The position numbers and the translations under genes are program-made. This document shows, one piece after another, positions 56,962 to 64,000 of a stretch of DNA of 64,000 nt. The notes beneath the pieces are model-generated. The model had not been told where the DNA came from. It saw nothing but the letters and a program-made list of their open reading frames with translations, and searched no databases. This stretch comes from Sulfitobacter sp. (GTDB lineage Bacteria; Pseudomonadota; Alphaproteobacteria; Rhodobacterales; Rhodobacteraceae). Where the stretch lies: positions 88,773-152,772 of the forward strand of contig JAQXCD010000036.1 of the NCBI GenBank assembly GCA_029252045.1. Direction: 5' to 3'. Each line of letters begins with the position of its first letter. Position 1 is the stretch's first letter.

Positions 56962-58298
56962 TAAAGGACGCCTATAAACTCACCGCATCCGAGGCGTTGG
57001 CGCTCTTCGCCTCGGGCAAACTTACTTCTGTAGAGCTGGTGAAATCCTGTCTTGGGCAGATTACTGCAACGGATCATGACATACACGCCTGGGTGTATCT
57101 GGACCCCAACGCGGTGATTGCCCAAGCTGCGGAATGTGACCGTATCCGCAAGGCGGGGCTGGCCACAGGCCCGCTGCATGGCATCCCTGTAGCGCTCAAA
57201 GACATCATAGACACGGCTGATATGCCCACTGGGCGGGGCACACCCATATTCAAAGGCCGCAGGACCGAAGAGGACGCCCGCCTGGTCGAGCTGTTGCGGC
57301 AAGCGGGTGCTGTGATCATCGGCAAAACGGTCACAACCGAGCTTGCTTTTGTGCATGCAAACGAAACGCGCAATCCGCACAATCCGGCGCATACACCAGG
57401 TGGCTCCTCCAGCGGCTCTGCTGCCGCAGTTGCGGCGCATCATGTGCCACTGGCAGTTGGCACACAGACCAACGGATCGGTCATTCGTCCCGCATCGTTT
57501 TGCGGCACTTTCGGGTTCAAGCCCACGCGCGGGGTAATTTCGCGCACAGGCCTTTTGCAAACATCAGATTCGCTGGATCAGGTCGGATGCTTTGGCCGCA
57601 GCCTTGCGGATGTAGCACTGCTTACGGATGTGATCAGCGGCTATGACGGGCGCGATAGCACCAGCTTTGCCCGTCCGCGCCCCGCCATGGCGGAAGGCGC
57701 CGCGCAAGACGCACCCGTGCCGCCTGCGCTGGTCTGGTTTGATCTGCCGTTCAATGACCGCCTGTCCGATGCGGCCCGCGACGGCCTGGACGCTGTGATG
57801 GATATACTGGGCCCGCAGGTAGCGCGGATGCAGCCGGCTGATACGCTGTCCAGTCTGGTGGCAGTTCAGGCGCGTATCCACGAGTACGAGATTTGCGCCC
57901 AGCAAGCTGACGTTTTTGAAGAACATTGGGACAGGATCAGCGACACCCTCAAGCCGGTGATCGAGCGAGGGCGCAAAATTACTCTAGCCGAGTATGAAGA
58001 CGCGCTGGCCGTGAAAGCCTCCGCCGAGGCATTCTTCCACGACTTCTTTACCGAATATGATGCCATCATCGCGCCCTCAGCTGCGGGTGAAGCGCCGTTA
58101 TTTGGCCCGAACACGGGCGACCCCATCTTCTGCACGCTCTGGACACTTGCAGGCCTGCCTTGCGTAACGCTTCCCCTGTTGGTCGGCGATACCGGCCTGC
58201 CGATTGGCGTTCAATTGATTGGCCCTGCCGAAAAAGACAACCGTCTGCTGCGCACTGCGCGTTGGGTGCAGACCCAAATGGCCAAGGCGCCTGAATAA
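56958..58298 (+). CDS. Amidase (amidase signature family)
   Basis: 446 aa with the Ser-Ser-Lys triad: K81 in PVALKDI, S150 in PGGSSSGSAAAV and S174 in TNGSVIRPASFCG. Hydrolyses an amide to acid and ammonia. Coupled to the TRAP transporter, so the imported compound may be an amide, or the amidase product may share the pathway. The nitrile hydratase 48 kb away would supply amides, but no direct link is shown. Confidence 0.9.
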   Translation: MIKDAYKLTASEALALFASGKLTSVELVKSCLGQITATDHDIHAWVYLDPNAVIAQAAECDRIRKAGLATGPLHGIPVALKDIIDTADMPTGRGTPIFKGRRTEEDARLVELLRQAGAVIIGKTVTTELAFVHANETRNPHNPAHTPGGSSSGSAAAVAAHHVPLAVGTQTNGSVIRPASFCGTFGFKPTRGVISRTGLLQTSDSLDQVGCFGRSLADVALLTDVISGYDGRDSTSFARPRPAMAEGAAQDAPVPPALVWFDLPFNDRLSDAARDGLDAVMDILGPQVARMQPADTLSSLVAVQARIHEYEICAQQADVFEEHWDRISDTLKPVIERGRKITLAEYEDALAVKASAEAFFHDFFTEYDAIIAPSAAGEAPLFGPNTGDPIFCTLWTLAGLPCVTLPLLVGDTGLPIGVQLIGPAEKDNRLLRTARWVQTQMAKAPE

Positions 58299-58314
58299 TT
58301 GAAAGGACTGTAAT

Positions 58315-58509
58315 ATGTCATATACCGTCAAACTTATCGTCGGCCTGATTGGCACTGCATTTCTGTGCATCTTTGTGGGCGGGCTGTCGCAAAGTATCTC
58401 AAGCGGCTTTGCAGGTTTCATAGGCGGCGCGCCGTTTATGATCATCGCTATCATCGTGTGCGGCATGGCCGTCTATGATTTTTACGACGAATGCATCCGC
58501 AAGAAATGA
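58315..58509 (+). CDS. Small two-helix membrane protein (64 aa)
   Basis: Helices VKLIVGLIGTAFLCIFVGGL and PFMIIAIIVCGMAVYDFY connected by a short Gly/Ser loop, ending DECIRKK. Stop overlaps the next ATG (ATGA), preserved in an otherwise enzymatic operon. No family recognised; it might assist the TRAP system. Confidence 0.7.
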   Translation: MSYTVKLIVGLIGTAFLCIFVGGLSQSISSGFAGFIGGAPFMIIAIIVCGMAVYDFYDECIRKK

Positions 58510-59465
58510 CCAAGCCACGCCTCTGGATTACCCGCCGCCTGTCCGATGCAACGCTGGAACGCGCGACGCGCGATTATGACGTTGTCATCAACCACGATGA
58601 CCAGCCCGGCACTGCCAATCAGCTGATCACCGCCAGTGCCGAATTCGACGCGATTATTCCCTGTCATTCCGAGCATTTTAGCGCAGATGTCGTGGCGCAA
58701 TTTTCGGACCGTTTGAAAATTGTCGCGAACCATTCCGTTGGGGTCGATCATTGCAACCTGCCTGCCCTCAAAGGGCGCGGGATTGCCGTGACCAACACGC
58801 CTGACGTGCTGTCAGATGCCACCGCCGAGCTGGCAATGCTGCTGATGCTGGGTGCCGCCCGTCACGCCGTTGCGGGGGACAAGATTGTACGAACAGGCGC
58901 ATGGGACAGCTGGTCACCCGCCTTTATGGTTGGAAAACAGTTGACGGGTGCGCGACTGGGCATCATCGGGATGGGCCGTGTGGGCCGCGCCTTTGCTGCC
59001 AAGGCGCGCGGCTTTGACATGGAAATCCACTACTATAACCGGACAGAACTGCCCGCAGACCAAGCCATTGGCGCGGTCTACCACGATACGGTCGAAAGCC
59101 TGCTTGGTGTTGCCGATTTCCTGTCACTGCATTGTCCGGCCACGCCTGAAACCACCAATTTGATGAACGCTGACAGGCTTGCTCTGTTGCCGCAAGGTGC
59201 TGTGATTGTGAATACAGCGCGCGGCGCACTTGTCGACGAAGATGCGTTGATAGCTGCGATCGAGACACGTCAGGTTGCGGCGGCGGGCCTTGATTGTTTC
59301 AAGGTGGAACCGGGCGGGAACCCTGCCTTTGCGGCATATGACAACATCTTCATGCTACCACATATCGGTAGCGCCACGCGGCAGACGCGCGATGCGATGG
59401 GCTTTCGGGCTCTTGATAATTTGGACGCGTTCTTTGCGGGGCAAACCCCGCGTGACCTTCTCTAA
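58506..59465 (+). CDS. D-2-hydroxyacid dehydrogenase (glyoxylate/hydroxypyruvate reductase type)
   Basis: 319 aa from ATG 58506. NAD(P)-binding GIIGMGRVGRAFA; catalytic Arg in NTARGALVDEDAL, Glu in FKVEPGGNP and His in LPHIGSAT. SVGVDHCNLPALKGRGIAVTN is typical of the substrate domain. It interconverts 2-oxo and 2-hydroxy acids, fitting a carboxylate-uptake operon. Confidence 0.92.
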   Translation: MTKPRLWITRRLSDATLERATRDYDVVINHDDQPGTANQLITASAEFDAIIPCHSEHFSADVVAQFSDRLKIVANHSVGVDHCNLPALKGRGIAVTNTPDVLSDATAELAMLLMLGAARHAVAGDKIVRTGAWDSWSPAFMVGKQLTGARLGIIGMGRVGRAFAAKARGFDMEIHYYNRTELPADQAIGAVYHDTVESLLGVADFLSLHCPATPETTNLMNADRLALLPQGAVIVNTARGALVDEDALIAAIETRQVAAAGLDCFKVEPGGNPAFAAYDNIFMLPHIGSATRQTRDAMGFRALDNLDAFFAGQTPRDLL

Positions 59466-59482
59466 ACTGGATGGATAAAGCC

Positions 59483-60352
59483 ATGACAAAACTGACGTTT
59501 CTGGGCCTTGGCGTAATGGGCTATCCTATGGCGGGGCATCTGGCCGCAGCCGGACACAATGTGACAGTATATAACCGCACCAAAACCAAATCCGAGGCTT
59601 GGGTCGCACAGCATGGCGGCAGTGCAGGTGCGACACCAGCCACTGCAGCTGAAGGTGCAGAGATAGTCTTTGCCTGCGTTGGTAACGATGATGATTTGCG
59701 TGCGGTTTGTCTTGGCCCCGACGGGGCATTCGCATCGATGTCCGAAGGCAGTACATTTGTCGACCACACAACCGTATCCGCGGCAGTCACCCGCGAGCTT
59801 TACCTGGCCGCAAAAGACAAAGGCATCGCATTTATTGACGCACCTGTGTCAGGTGGTCAGGCGGGTGCCGAGAACGGCCAACTCTCCATCATGTGTGGTG
59901 GTGATCAAAGCGACTATGACCGGACCGAGCCGGTGATGAACGTCTATGCAAAACTGTGCCGCCGGATCGGTGAAAGCGGTGCGGGTCAGATGACCAAGAT
60001 GTGCAACCAGATCGCCATTGCGGGGTTGGTGCAGGGGCTGTCCGAAGCGCTGCACTTTGCCTCCAAAGCCGGGCTTGATGGTGCGGCGGTGGTCGAAGTG
60101 ATCAGCCAGGGCGCTGCAGGCAGTTGGCAGATGTCCAACCGCTATGAGACGATGCTCGCCGATCATTTCGAGCATGGTTTTGCCGTGGACTGGATGCGCA
60201 AAGATCTAGGTATTTGTCTGGCCACTGCCAATGAAAATGGAGCAAGCCTGCCTGTGACAGCCTTGGTGGATCAGTTCTATAAAGATGTGCAGAAAATGGG
60301 TGGTGGACGCTGGGATACCTCTGCCTTGTACAAACGCCTTCAATCCAGCTGA
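59483..60352 (+). CDS. NAD(P)-dependent beta-hydroxyacid dehydrogenase
   Basis: 289 aa (ATG 59483, GGATAAAGCC upstream; ATG 59471 possible). Rossmann start TFLGLGVMGYPMAGHLA, the 3-hydroxyisobutyrate dehydrogenase signature block FIDAPVSGGQAGAENGQLS, catalytic Lys in GQMTKMCNQ, and a tail WMRKDLGICLATA. Acts on hydroxyisobutyrate, tartronate semialdehyde or a related acid. Confidence 0.9.
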   Translation: MTKLTFLGLGVMGYPMAGHLAAAGHNVTVYNRTKTKSEAWVAQHGGSAGATPATAAEGAEIVFACVGNDDDLRAVCLGPDGAFASMSEGSTFVDHTTVSAAVTRELYLAAKDKGIAFIDAPVSGGQAGAENGQLSIMCGGDQSDYDRTEPVMNVYAKLCRRIGESGAGQMTKMCNQIAIAGLVQGLSEALHFASKAGLDGAAVVEVISQGAAGSWQMSNRYETMLADHFEHGFAVDWMRKDLGICLATANENGASLPVTALVDQFYKDVQKMGGGRWDTSALYKRLQSS

Positions 60353-60367
60353 TAAAAGGACCGTCTT

Positions 60368-60774
60368 TTGGGTCTTGATGACATCCCCGTACTTACCTTT
60401 GATACAGGCCGCACGATCCTTGTTTGACATAGCGGGCTTTTGCAAGCCTTGGCAGCGGCGCGTGTCACTGATGGAATAGAGCGGAACGGGAACGTTCTTG
60501 CCAATGACATGCACCGAAAGGGCCTTAGCAAGAAGGTCAGCTTCGGGAAAGATGCTTTGGCTGAGTATAATTTTGACGGCGTACACTGCGTGCCCCTCAA
60601 GAGGTCATGCGGAGTGAGGCGTTCAGCGACGCACAGCGCCACGCGATTGCCTATGTCGCGCTGCATAATTTCGACTGTTGGCCCGACTTCCCGCCCACGC
60701 TGCCAAAACTGCGCGAGAAATACATCTGTACTTCCTTCACGATCCTCAGTTTTCGGATCTTCATGGATAAGTGA
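60368..60774 (+). pseudogene. Decayed haloacid dehalogenase (HAD) gene
   Basis: From TTG 60368 the frame reads LGLDDIPVLTFDTGRTIL, a HAD motif I region, then a TGA at 60425-60427, then QALAAARVTDGIERNGN, NDMHRKGLSKKVSFGKDA, AEYNFDGVH. Similarity continues in the -1 frame from about 60590 (MRSEAFSDAQRHAIAYVALH, FDCWPDFPPTLPKLREKY, TSFTILSFRIFMD) and ends at TGA 60774, leaving the C-terminal half missing. Stop, frameshift and truncation make it a true remnant of a 2-haloacid dehalogenase-like protein at the end of the TRAP/dehydrogenase operon. Confidence 0.7.
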
Positions 60775-61004
60775 CTCTTTGCGGCCGTCCGCCGCGATTG
60801 AACAACTTTGCCAAGCTGCAGGCCCACATATTATTTATGCGAACAAAGATTTCGCACCTGCAGCGAAAGTCGACTTCCCGCTTTTGCGACGTTTCGTTGC
60901 GGTCGCAGCATGAAGAAAGCGGTCATTGGTGGAAAAGTTACGAAGGTCGGCTTTGTCGGCATAGCGGACTTTAACTGTGTAAAAGGCGCTAGCCACTCCC
61001 CCCC
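60775..61004. repeat. Non-coding remnant with dispersed repeat motif
   Basis: No gene. Carries CGAAAGTCGACT (60864-60875), CGAAGGTCGGCT (60941-60952) and GCGGTCATTG (60919-60928). The second is an exact 12-base match to the reverse complement at 62515-62526; the third recurs at 13081. Looks like a degenerate intergenic repeat family. Confidence 0.4.
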
Positions 61005-61514
61005 TCAGCTGTGGTTCCAGTCGTCGGGATCGGCGTTGTTGTTGGGGCTCAGCCCAATGATATCGCCGTCTGTGGAACATCCTAGCCCCAGCACAGTGCG
61101 GTTGGCGTAGCAAAAATACGCGGTCACCTGATTGATCTCGAGGATTTCGCCATCGTCCCAGCCCGCCATGCGCAGGGCCTCAACGTCCATCTGCACCATG
61201 TCGGCGGGCGATTGGGTCAGCCGCTGGGCATAGCGCATTGCGGCGTGTTGGCGGGCATCCAGCGGCATGGCGGGTATATCGCCGTCCTCGATCGCTGTGC
61301 GCAGGGCGTCACTACGCGGGTCATCAGCCAGCAGGCGCTTCATACCCGCAAAGTGATGCTCGACACAGTAGTTACAGCTGTTGAGTTGTGACACCCAGAC
61401 GCCCAATGCCTCAAGAAACCATTTGGGGATGGTGTTGGCGCTGTGGTGCAGGACATATTTGTACACCGCCATATGCGCCTCCATCGTGTGGGGGCGCAGC
61501 GAGTGCATCATCAT
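61005..61514 (-). CDS. AhpD-like peroxidase-related protein (carboxymuconolactone decarboxylase family)
   Basis: 169 aa from the ATG at 61514. Active-site CNYCVEHH (CxxC with His) in the AhpD-like core, with DGDIPAMPLDARQHAAMRYA and the end GWDDGEILEINQVTAYFCYA typical of uncharacterised peroxidase-related enzymes. The frame is open upstream and encodes WIRTIPFAEATGKLKQLYER, the expected family N-terminus, back to a CTG at 61613 (202 aa total). No ATG/GTG/TTG exists there. It follows lysE by 16 bases. Confidence 0.85.
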   Translation of the reverse strand: MMMHSLRPHTMEAHMAVYKYVLHHSANTIPKWFLEALGVWVSQLNSCNYCVEHHFAGMKRLLADDPRSDALRTAIEDGDIPAMPLDARQHAAMRYAQRLTQSPADMVQMDVEALRMAGWDDGEILEINQVTAYFCYANRTVLGLGCSTDGDIIGLSPNNNADPDDWNHS

Positions 61515-61628
61515 GATGTTATCGACGTTATTGTCGGGGCCTGTGACGCGCTCATAGAGCTGCTTGAGCTTGCCGGTTGCTTCAGCAAAGGGAATGGTTC
61601 TTATCCAGGCCAGAAGGGTGCTTTCGGG

Positions 61629-62255
61629 TTAGGAGTGAAGGCGGGAGGTGAGAATTTTCAGGCTAGCAGCACCAAAGCCGATGGCAAAGGCCGCCTCGAA
61701 CCAACGGCGCGCTTTGAGGTAGAGGCGGGTCATGGATTTGGAGGAGAACAGCAAGGCATAGCCGTGGAACATGGTGCAGCTGAGCGCGCCGACGCAGGCG
61801 ATGACAATCGCAAGATCCTGCGGTGATGTGCCGGCGGGAACACCCAGTGAATAGAGCGAGCCGAAGAACAAAATCGCCTTCGGGTTGGTGATGTGGAGCA
61901 GTAACCCTTTGGCGTAGAGGTTTGATCTGCTGCCTGTCATTGACCGCACCGCGATGTCCTTGGGCGACAGCGCCGAACGGGCCGACTTGAACGCCAGATA
62001 CATCAGATAGGCGGCGCCGAAATAGCGGATCACCTCAAACACCCAAGCGTTCGCCAACATCAGCGCGCCCAACCCCAACGCCGCCGAGACGGACCAGATC
62101 AGCGATCCAGTGGTGATGCCCGACGCCAACGCCAACCCAGACGCGCGGCCCGACGCCATAGATGTGCCCGCAATGGCAAGGGTCGCTGGCCCCGGACTGC
62201 CCCCCGCCACAAGTGACGCCATCAGAATAAGGGGGAGGTTGATTTCATGCAGCAT
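61629..62255 (-). CDS. LysE family amino-acid exporter (RhtB-like)
   Basis: 208-aa membrane protein with the LysE/RhtB start LILMASLVAGGSPGPATLAI and later YLMYLAFKSARSAL and LLLHITNPKAILFFGSLYSL (NPK motif). Exports amino acids or homoserine-type compounds. Its TAA lies in frame just before the AhpD-like coding segment. Confidence 0.9.
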   Translation of the reverse strand: MLHEINLPLILMASLVAGGSPGPATLAIAGTSMASGRASGLALASGITTGSLIWSVSAALGLGALMLANAWVFEVIRYFGAAYLMYLAFKSARSALSPKDIAVRSMTGSRSNLYAKGLLLHITNPKAILFFGSLYSLGVPAGTSPQDLAIVIACVGALSCTMFHGYALLFSSKSMTRLYLKARRWFEAAFAIGFGAASLKILTSRLHS

Positions 62256-62769
62256 CTGGACGGGCCTATGGTTTCACGCCTCAGCCTTAGACACAAATTG
62301 GGCGGTGTCAATTTTGGCTGTTTTTCAAGGCCGATCGATTGACCGTCCTTGCAGTCAATGTGGATTACAAAGTCGGCGCTTGTTTATTTGCCCAACTTTC
62401 GCGGAGAAGTGCCGCAATAGCAGTTATGCGGACTTTGCAGACCTTCACCTCTTCGGTGCCAATGTCTGCAGCCAGCCCAAAGCGGACCCACTGTCTTCGA
62501 TTTCAATCTGCGACAGCCGACCTTCGCTGCGCAGGTCGCGAACTAACACAATGCGGACAAAACGGCCAACCGCCGCGTTTGCTCCAAGGTCGGCTTAAAG
62601 TGCAAGGCGACCAGACTAGACCCTGCAAAGTGTTTTTGGCGAAATCAACGGGCGATATGTCGGAAAAGCGAATGCTGAATGCCAATTTTTGAGTGAGATA
62701 AAGTAGGTAGGCTTGTCTATTCCGTAGTTTGGGTCACCTACACTTAAAACAAGCGAAAGAAGCGCGCAC
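62256..62769. other. Gene-free region between lysE and the Lrp gene
   Basis: About 514 bases with no supportable frame. It includes the repeat family noted at 60860-60950 (AGCCGACCTTCGCTGC at 62515-62530, AAGGTCGGCT at 62589-62598) and must hold the promoters of the divergent lysE and Lrp genes. Confidence 0.5.
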
Positions 62770-63261
62770 ATGAAAAAGCTGGTTCTTGATGCCACGGATA
62801 TACGTATCCTCAGCTCTGTCCAACAGCACGGGCAACTGAGCAAGACGAAGCTGGCCGAGCTTGTAAACCTGTCGCCCACGCCATGCTGGGCACGCTTGGA
62901 CCGGTTGAAAGCTGGAGGATATATTCGTGGCTATCACGCTGAGTTGGCTTTGGAGCGCATTATCGATTTTACGCAAGTTGTCGTGACTGTCTCACTGAGC
63001 TCGCACCGCAAGGCAGAGTTCGACCGCTTTGAGGGCTATATCCAAAAGCTTGACGAGGTGCTTGATTGCATCGCGACAGGTGGCGGCATGGATTACGTGA
63101 TGAAAACTGTGACACCAAGCCTTGCCGCCTTTCAGGTGCTCATGGATGAGCTGCTTTCAGCTGACCTCGCGATTGATCGCTATATGACATACATCGCGAC
63201 AAGGCATGTCAAATCCAGCCACCCCAATTTGGCCAAACTGATCGTCAAGAACGAGAAATAG
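62770..63261 (+). CDS. Lrp/AsnC family transcriptional regulator
   Basis: 163 aa. HTH DATDIRILSSVQQHGQLSKT then LAELVNLSPTPCWARLDRLK; RAM ligand domain TQVVVTVSLSSHRKAEFDRF and VLDCIATGGGMDYVMKTVT. Lies 161 bases before a GcvT-family gene in the same direction and divergent to lysE; either could be its target. Confidence 0.92.
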   Translation: MKKLVLDATDIRILSSVQQHGQLSKTKLAELVNLSPTPCWARLDRLKAGGYIRGYHAELALERIIDFTQVVVTVSLSSHRKAEFDRFEGYIQKLDEVLDCIATGGGMDYVMKTVTPSLAAFQVLMDELLSADLAIDRYMTYIATRHVKSSHPNLAKLIVKNEK

Positions 63262-63422
63262 CGCGCAAAGACTGCACGGTCTAATCGCGGCCCGATAATC
63301 AGTCTGATCGGCCTATGCGGTGCCCGAAATCAGGCCAAGAGTTTTGCAGATTTCAAGATAGATCATCAGCAGGTTTCAACACTTCACTGGCCGTTCAGGC
63401 CACCTGCAAGAGGCACAAAAAT

Positions 63423-64000
63423 ATGACACAAGCAGACGACTTTGGCTTTGGCACACAGATTCGCAAATCGCCCTATTTTGATGCAACAGTTCGCTGGGGT
63501 GCCAAGGGTTTTTCTGTTTATAATCATATGTATATCCCGCGTGATTTTGGAAACCCCGAGCAAAACTTCTGGAACCTCGTGAACGAGGCGATCCTGTGTG
63601 ATGTGGCCGTTGAGCGTCAAGTTGAGATCACCGGCCCGGATGCTGCGAAGTTCGTGCAAATGCTGACGTGCCGTGACCTGTCCAAAATGGCTGTCGGGCA
63701 GTGCAAATATATCCTGATCACGAATGCGGAGGGTGGCATTTTGAATGACCCCATCCTGCTACGTTTGGCCGAAAACCATTTCTGGATTTCACTGGCCGAC
63801 AGCGACATCCTGCTGTGGGCGCAAGGTGTGGCCACACATGCGGGCATGGACGTACAGATTGGCGAACCTGACGTGTCGCCGCTCCAGCTTCAGGGACCAA
63901 ATTCAGGCCTGATTATGCAAGAGCTGTTTGGCGAAAGCATTATGGACCTCAAATACTACTGGCTGCGCGAAGTCGAACTGGACGGCATTCCGCTGATCGT
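63423..64000 (+). CDS. GcvT-family aminomethyltransferase / DmdA-like demethylase, N-terminal part (cut by right edge)
   Basis: 192 codons from ATG 63423 (AAGAGG upstream) to the window end, open. YNHMYIPRDFG, CDVAVERQVEITGPDAAKFVQ, MLTCRDLSKMAVGQCKYILI, DPILLRLAENHFWISLADSD and LQLQGPNSGLIMQELFGE are the tetrahydrofolate-dependent T-protein fold and recall DMSP demethylase DmdA. It may be DmdA-like or a related N-methyl demethylase; the C-terminal barrel needed to decide is outside the window. Confidence 0.8.
   Translation, partial: MTQADDFGFGTQIRKSPYFDATVRWGAKGFSVYNHMYIPRDFGNPEQNFWNLVNEAILCDVAVERQVEITGPDAAKFVQMLTCRDLSKMAVGQCKYILITNAEGGILNDPILLRLAENHFWISLADSDILLWAQGVATHAGMDVQIGEPDVSPLQLQGPNSGLIMQELFGESIMDLKYYWLREVELDGIPLI

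Noticed and set aside
60440..60913. 157-codon open frame as a gene
   Set aside because: Only its first part matches a HAD protein and the rest is out of frame; part of a pseudogene.

Overview
The window reads as chromosomal DNA of a roseobacter-type alphaproteobacterium (Rhodobacteraceae; Sulfitobacter/Roseobacter-like is my best guess). The reasons are: high GC, tightly packed operons with ATGA/TGATG stop-start overlaps, a long UrtB N-terminal domain, a PhaR/phasin/PhaC/PhaZ block, TRAP and polar amino-acid ABC transporters, SdhE, an LdtR-like regulator, and flavin-dependent thymidylate synthase. Species cannot be fixed from sequence alone. I saw no rRNA, tRNA, insertion sequence, CRISPR array or replication origin.

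Layout, left to right. 1-7529: nitrogen scavenging. A urea ABC transporter (urtA, urtB cut by the left edge) runs leftward, and a complete urease operon (ureD-A-[55-aa His-rich peptide]-B-C-E-F-G) runs rightward. 7741-9343: cobalt-type nitrile hydratase (alpha, beta, activator), leftward. 9479-15406: housekeeping and small genes (secG, pyrG, nitroreductase with an HxlR-type regulator, rlmJ, DUF1330, two tandem TerB-like proteins). 15457-23722: a polar amino-acid ABC transporter followed by two glutamine-synthetase-like ligases, a glutamine amidotransferase and an FAD amine oxidase, which together look like a gamma-glutamylation pathway for amine/polyamine nitrogen. 23785-28337: polyhydroxyalkanoate storage (phaR, phaP, phaC, phaZ) with visible PhaR-type operator sites. 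28342-35102: small hydrolases, a VOC protein, an MFS exporter and thrS. 35307-37835: a bufferin-type RiPP operon (DUF2282 precursor, MNIO/DUF692 enzyme, DUF2063 partner, DoxX membrane protein), the most interesting intact system. 38564-39556: an AT-richer inserted piece carrying a STAS-like domain and a HATPase domain in one frame, split by a single amber codon. 40677-43197: a TbpB-like surface lipoprotein and its Slam-type translocator, the latter carrying a one-base frameshift. 43288-53309: VOC protein, two DUF1194 vWA-like proteins, class II aldolase, a frameshifted YHS protein, LdtR-like/SdhE/XRE genes, an aspartate aminotransferase, MATE and two hydrolases. 53771-60774: a TakP-like TRAP transporter, amidase, two dehydrogenases and a decayed haloacid dehalogenase. 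61005-64000: peroxidase-like AhpD, LysE, an Lrp regulator and a GcvT/DmdA-like protein cut by the right edge.

Themes. (1) Nitrogen and carbon scavenging dominate: urea uptake feeds urease, nitrile hydratase and amidase release amides and ammonia, and the ABC/GS-like block handles amines. (2) Binding-protein or precursor genes are repeatedly followed by a strong hairpin before the next gene (urtA, the polar amino-acid binding protein, dctP, bufA). (3) Several genes carry minimal lesions: a -1 base in Slam and YHS, an in-frame TAG in the STAS/ATPase gene and an in-frame TAA in the HxlR gene. Two more lack ATG where their conserved N-termini begin. These could be recent decay or consensus errors and need read-level checking.
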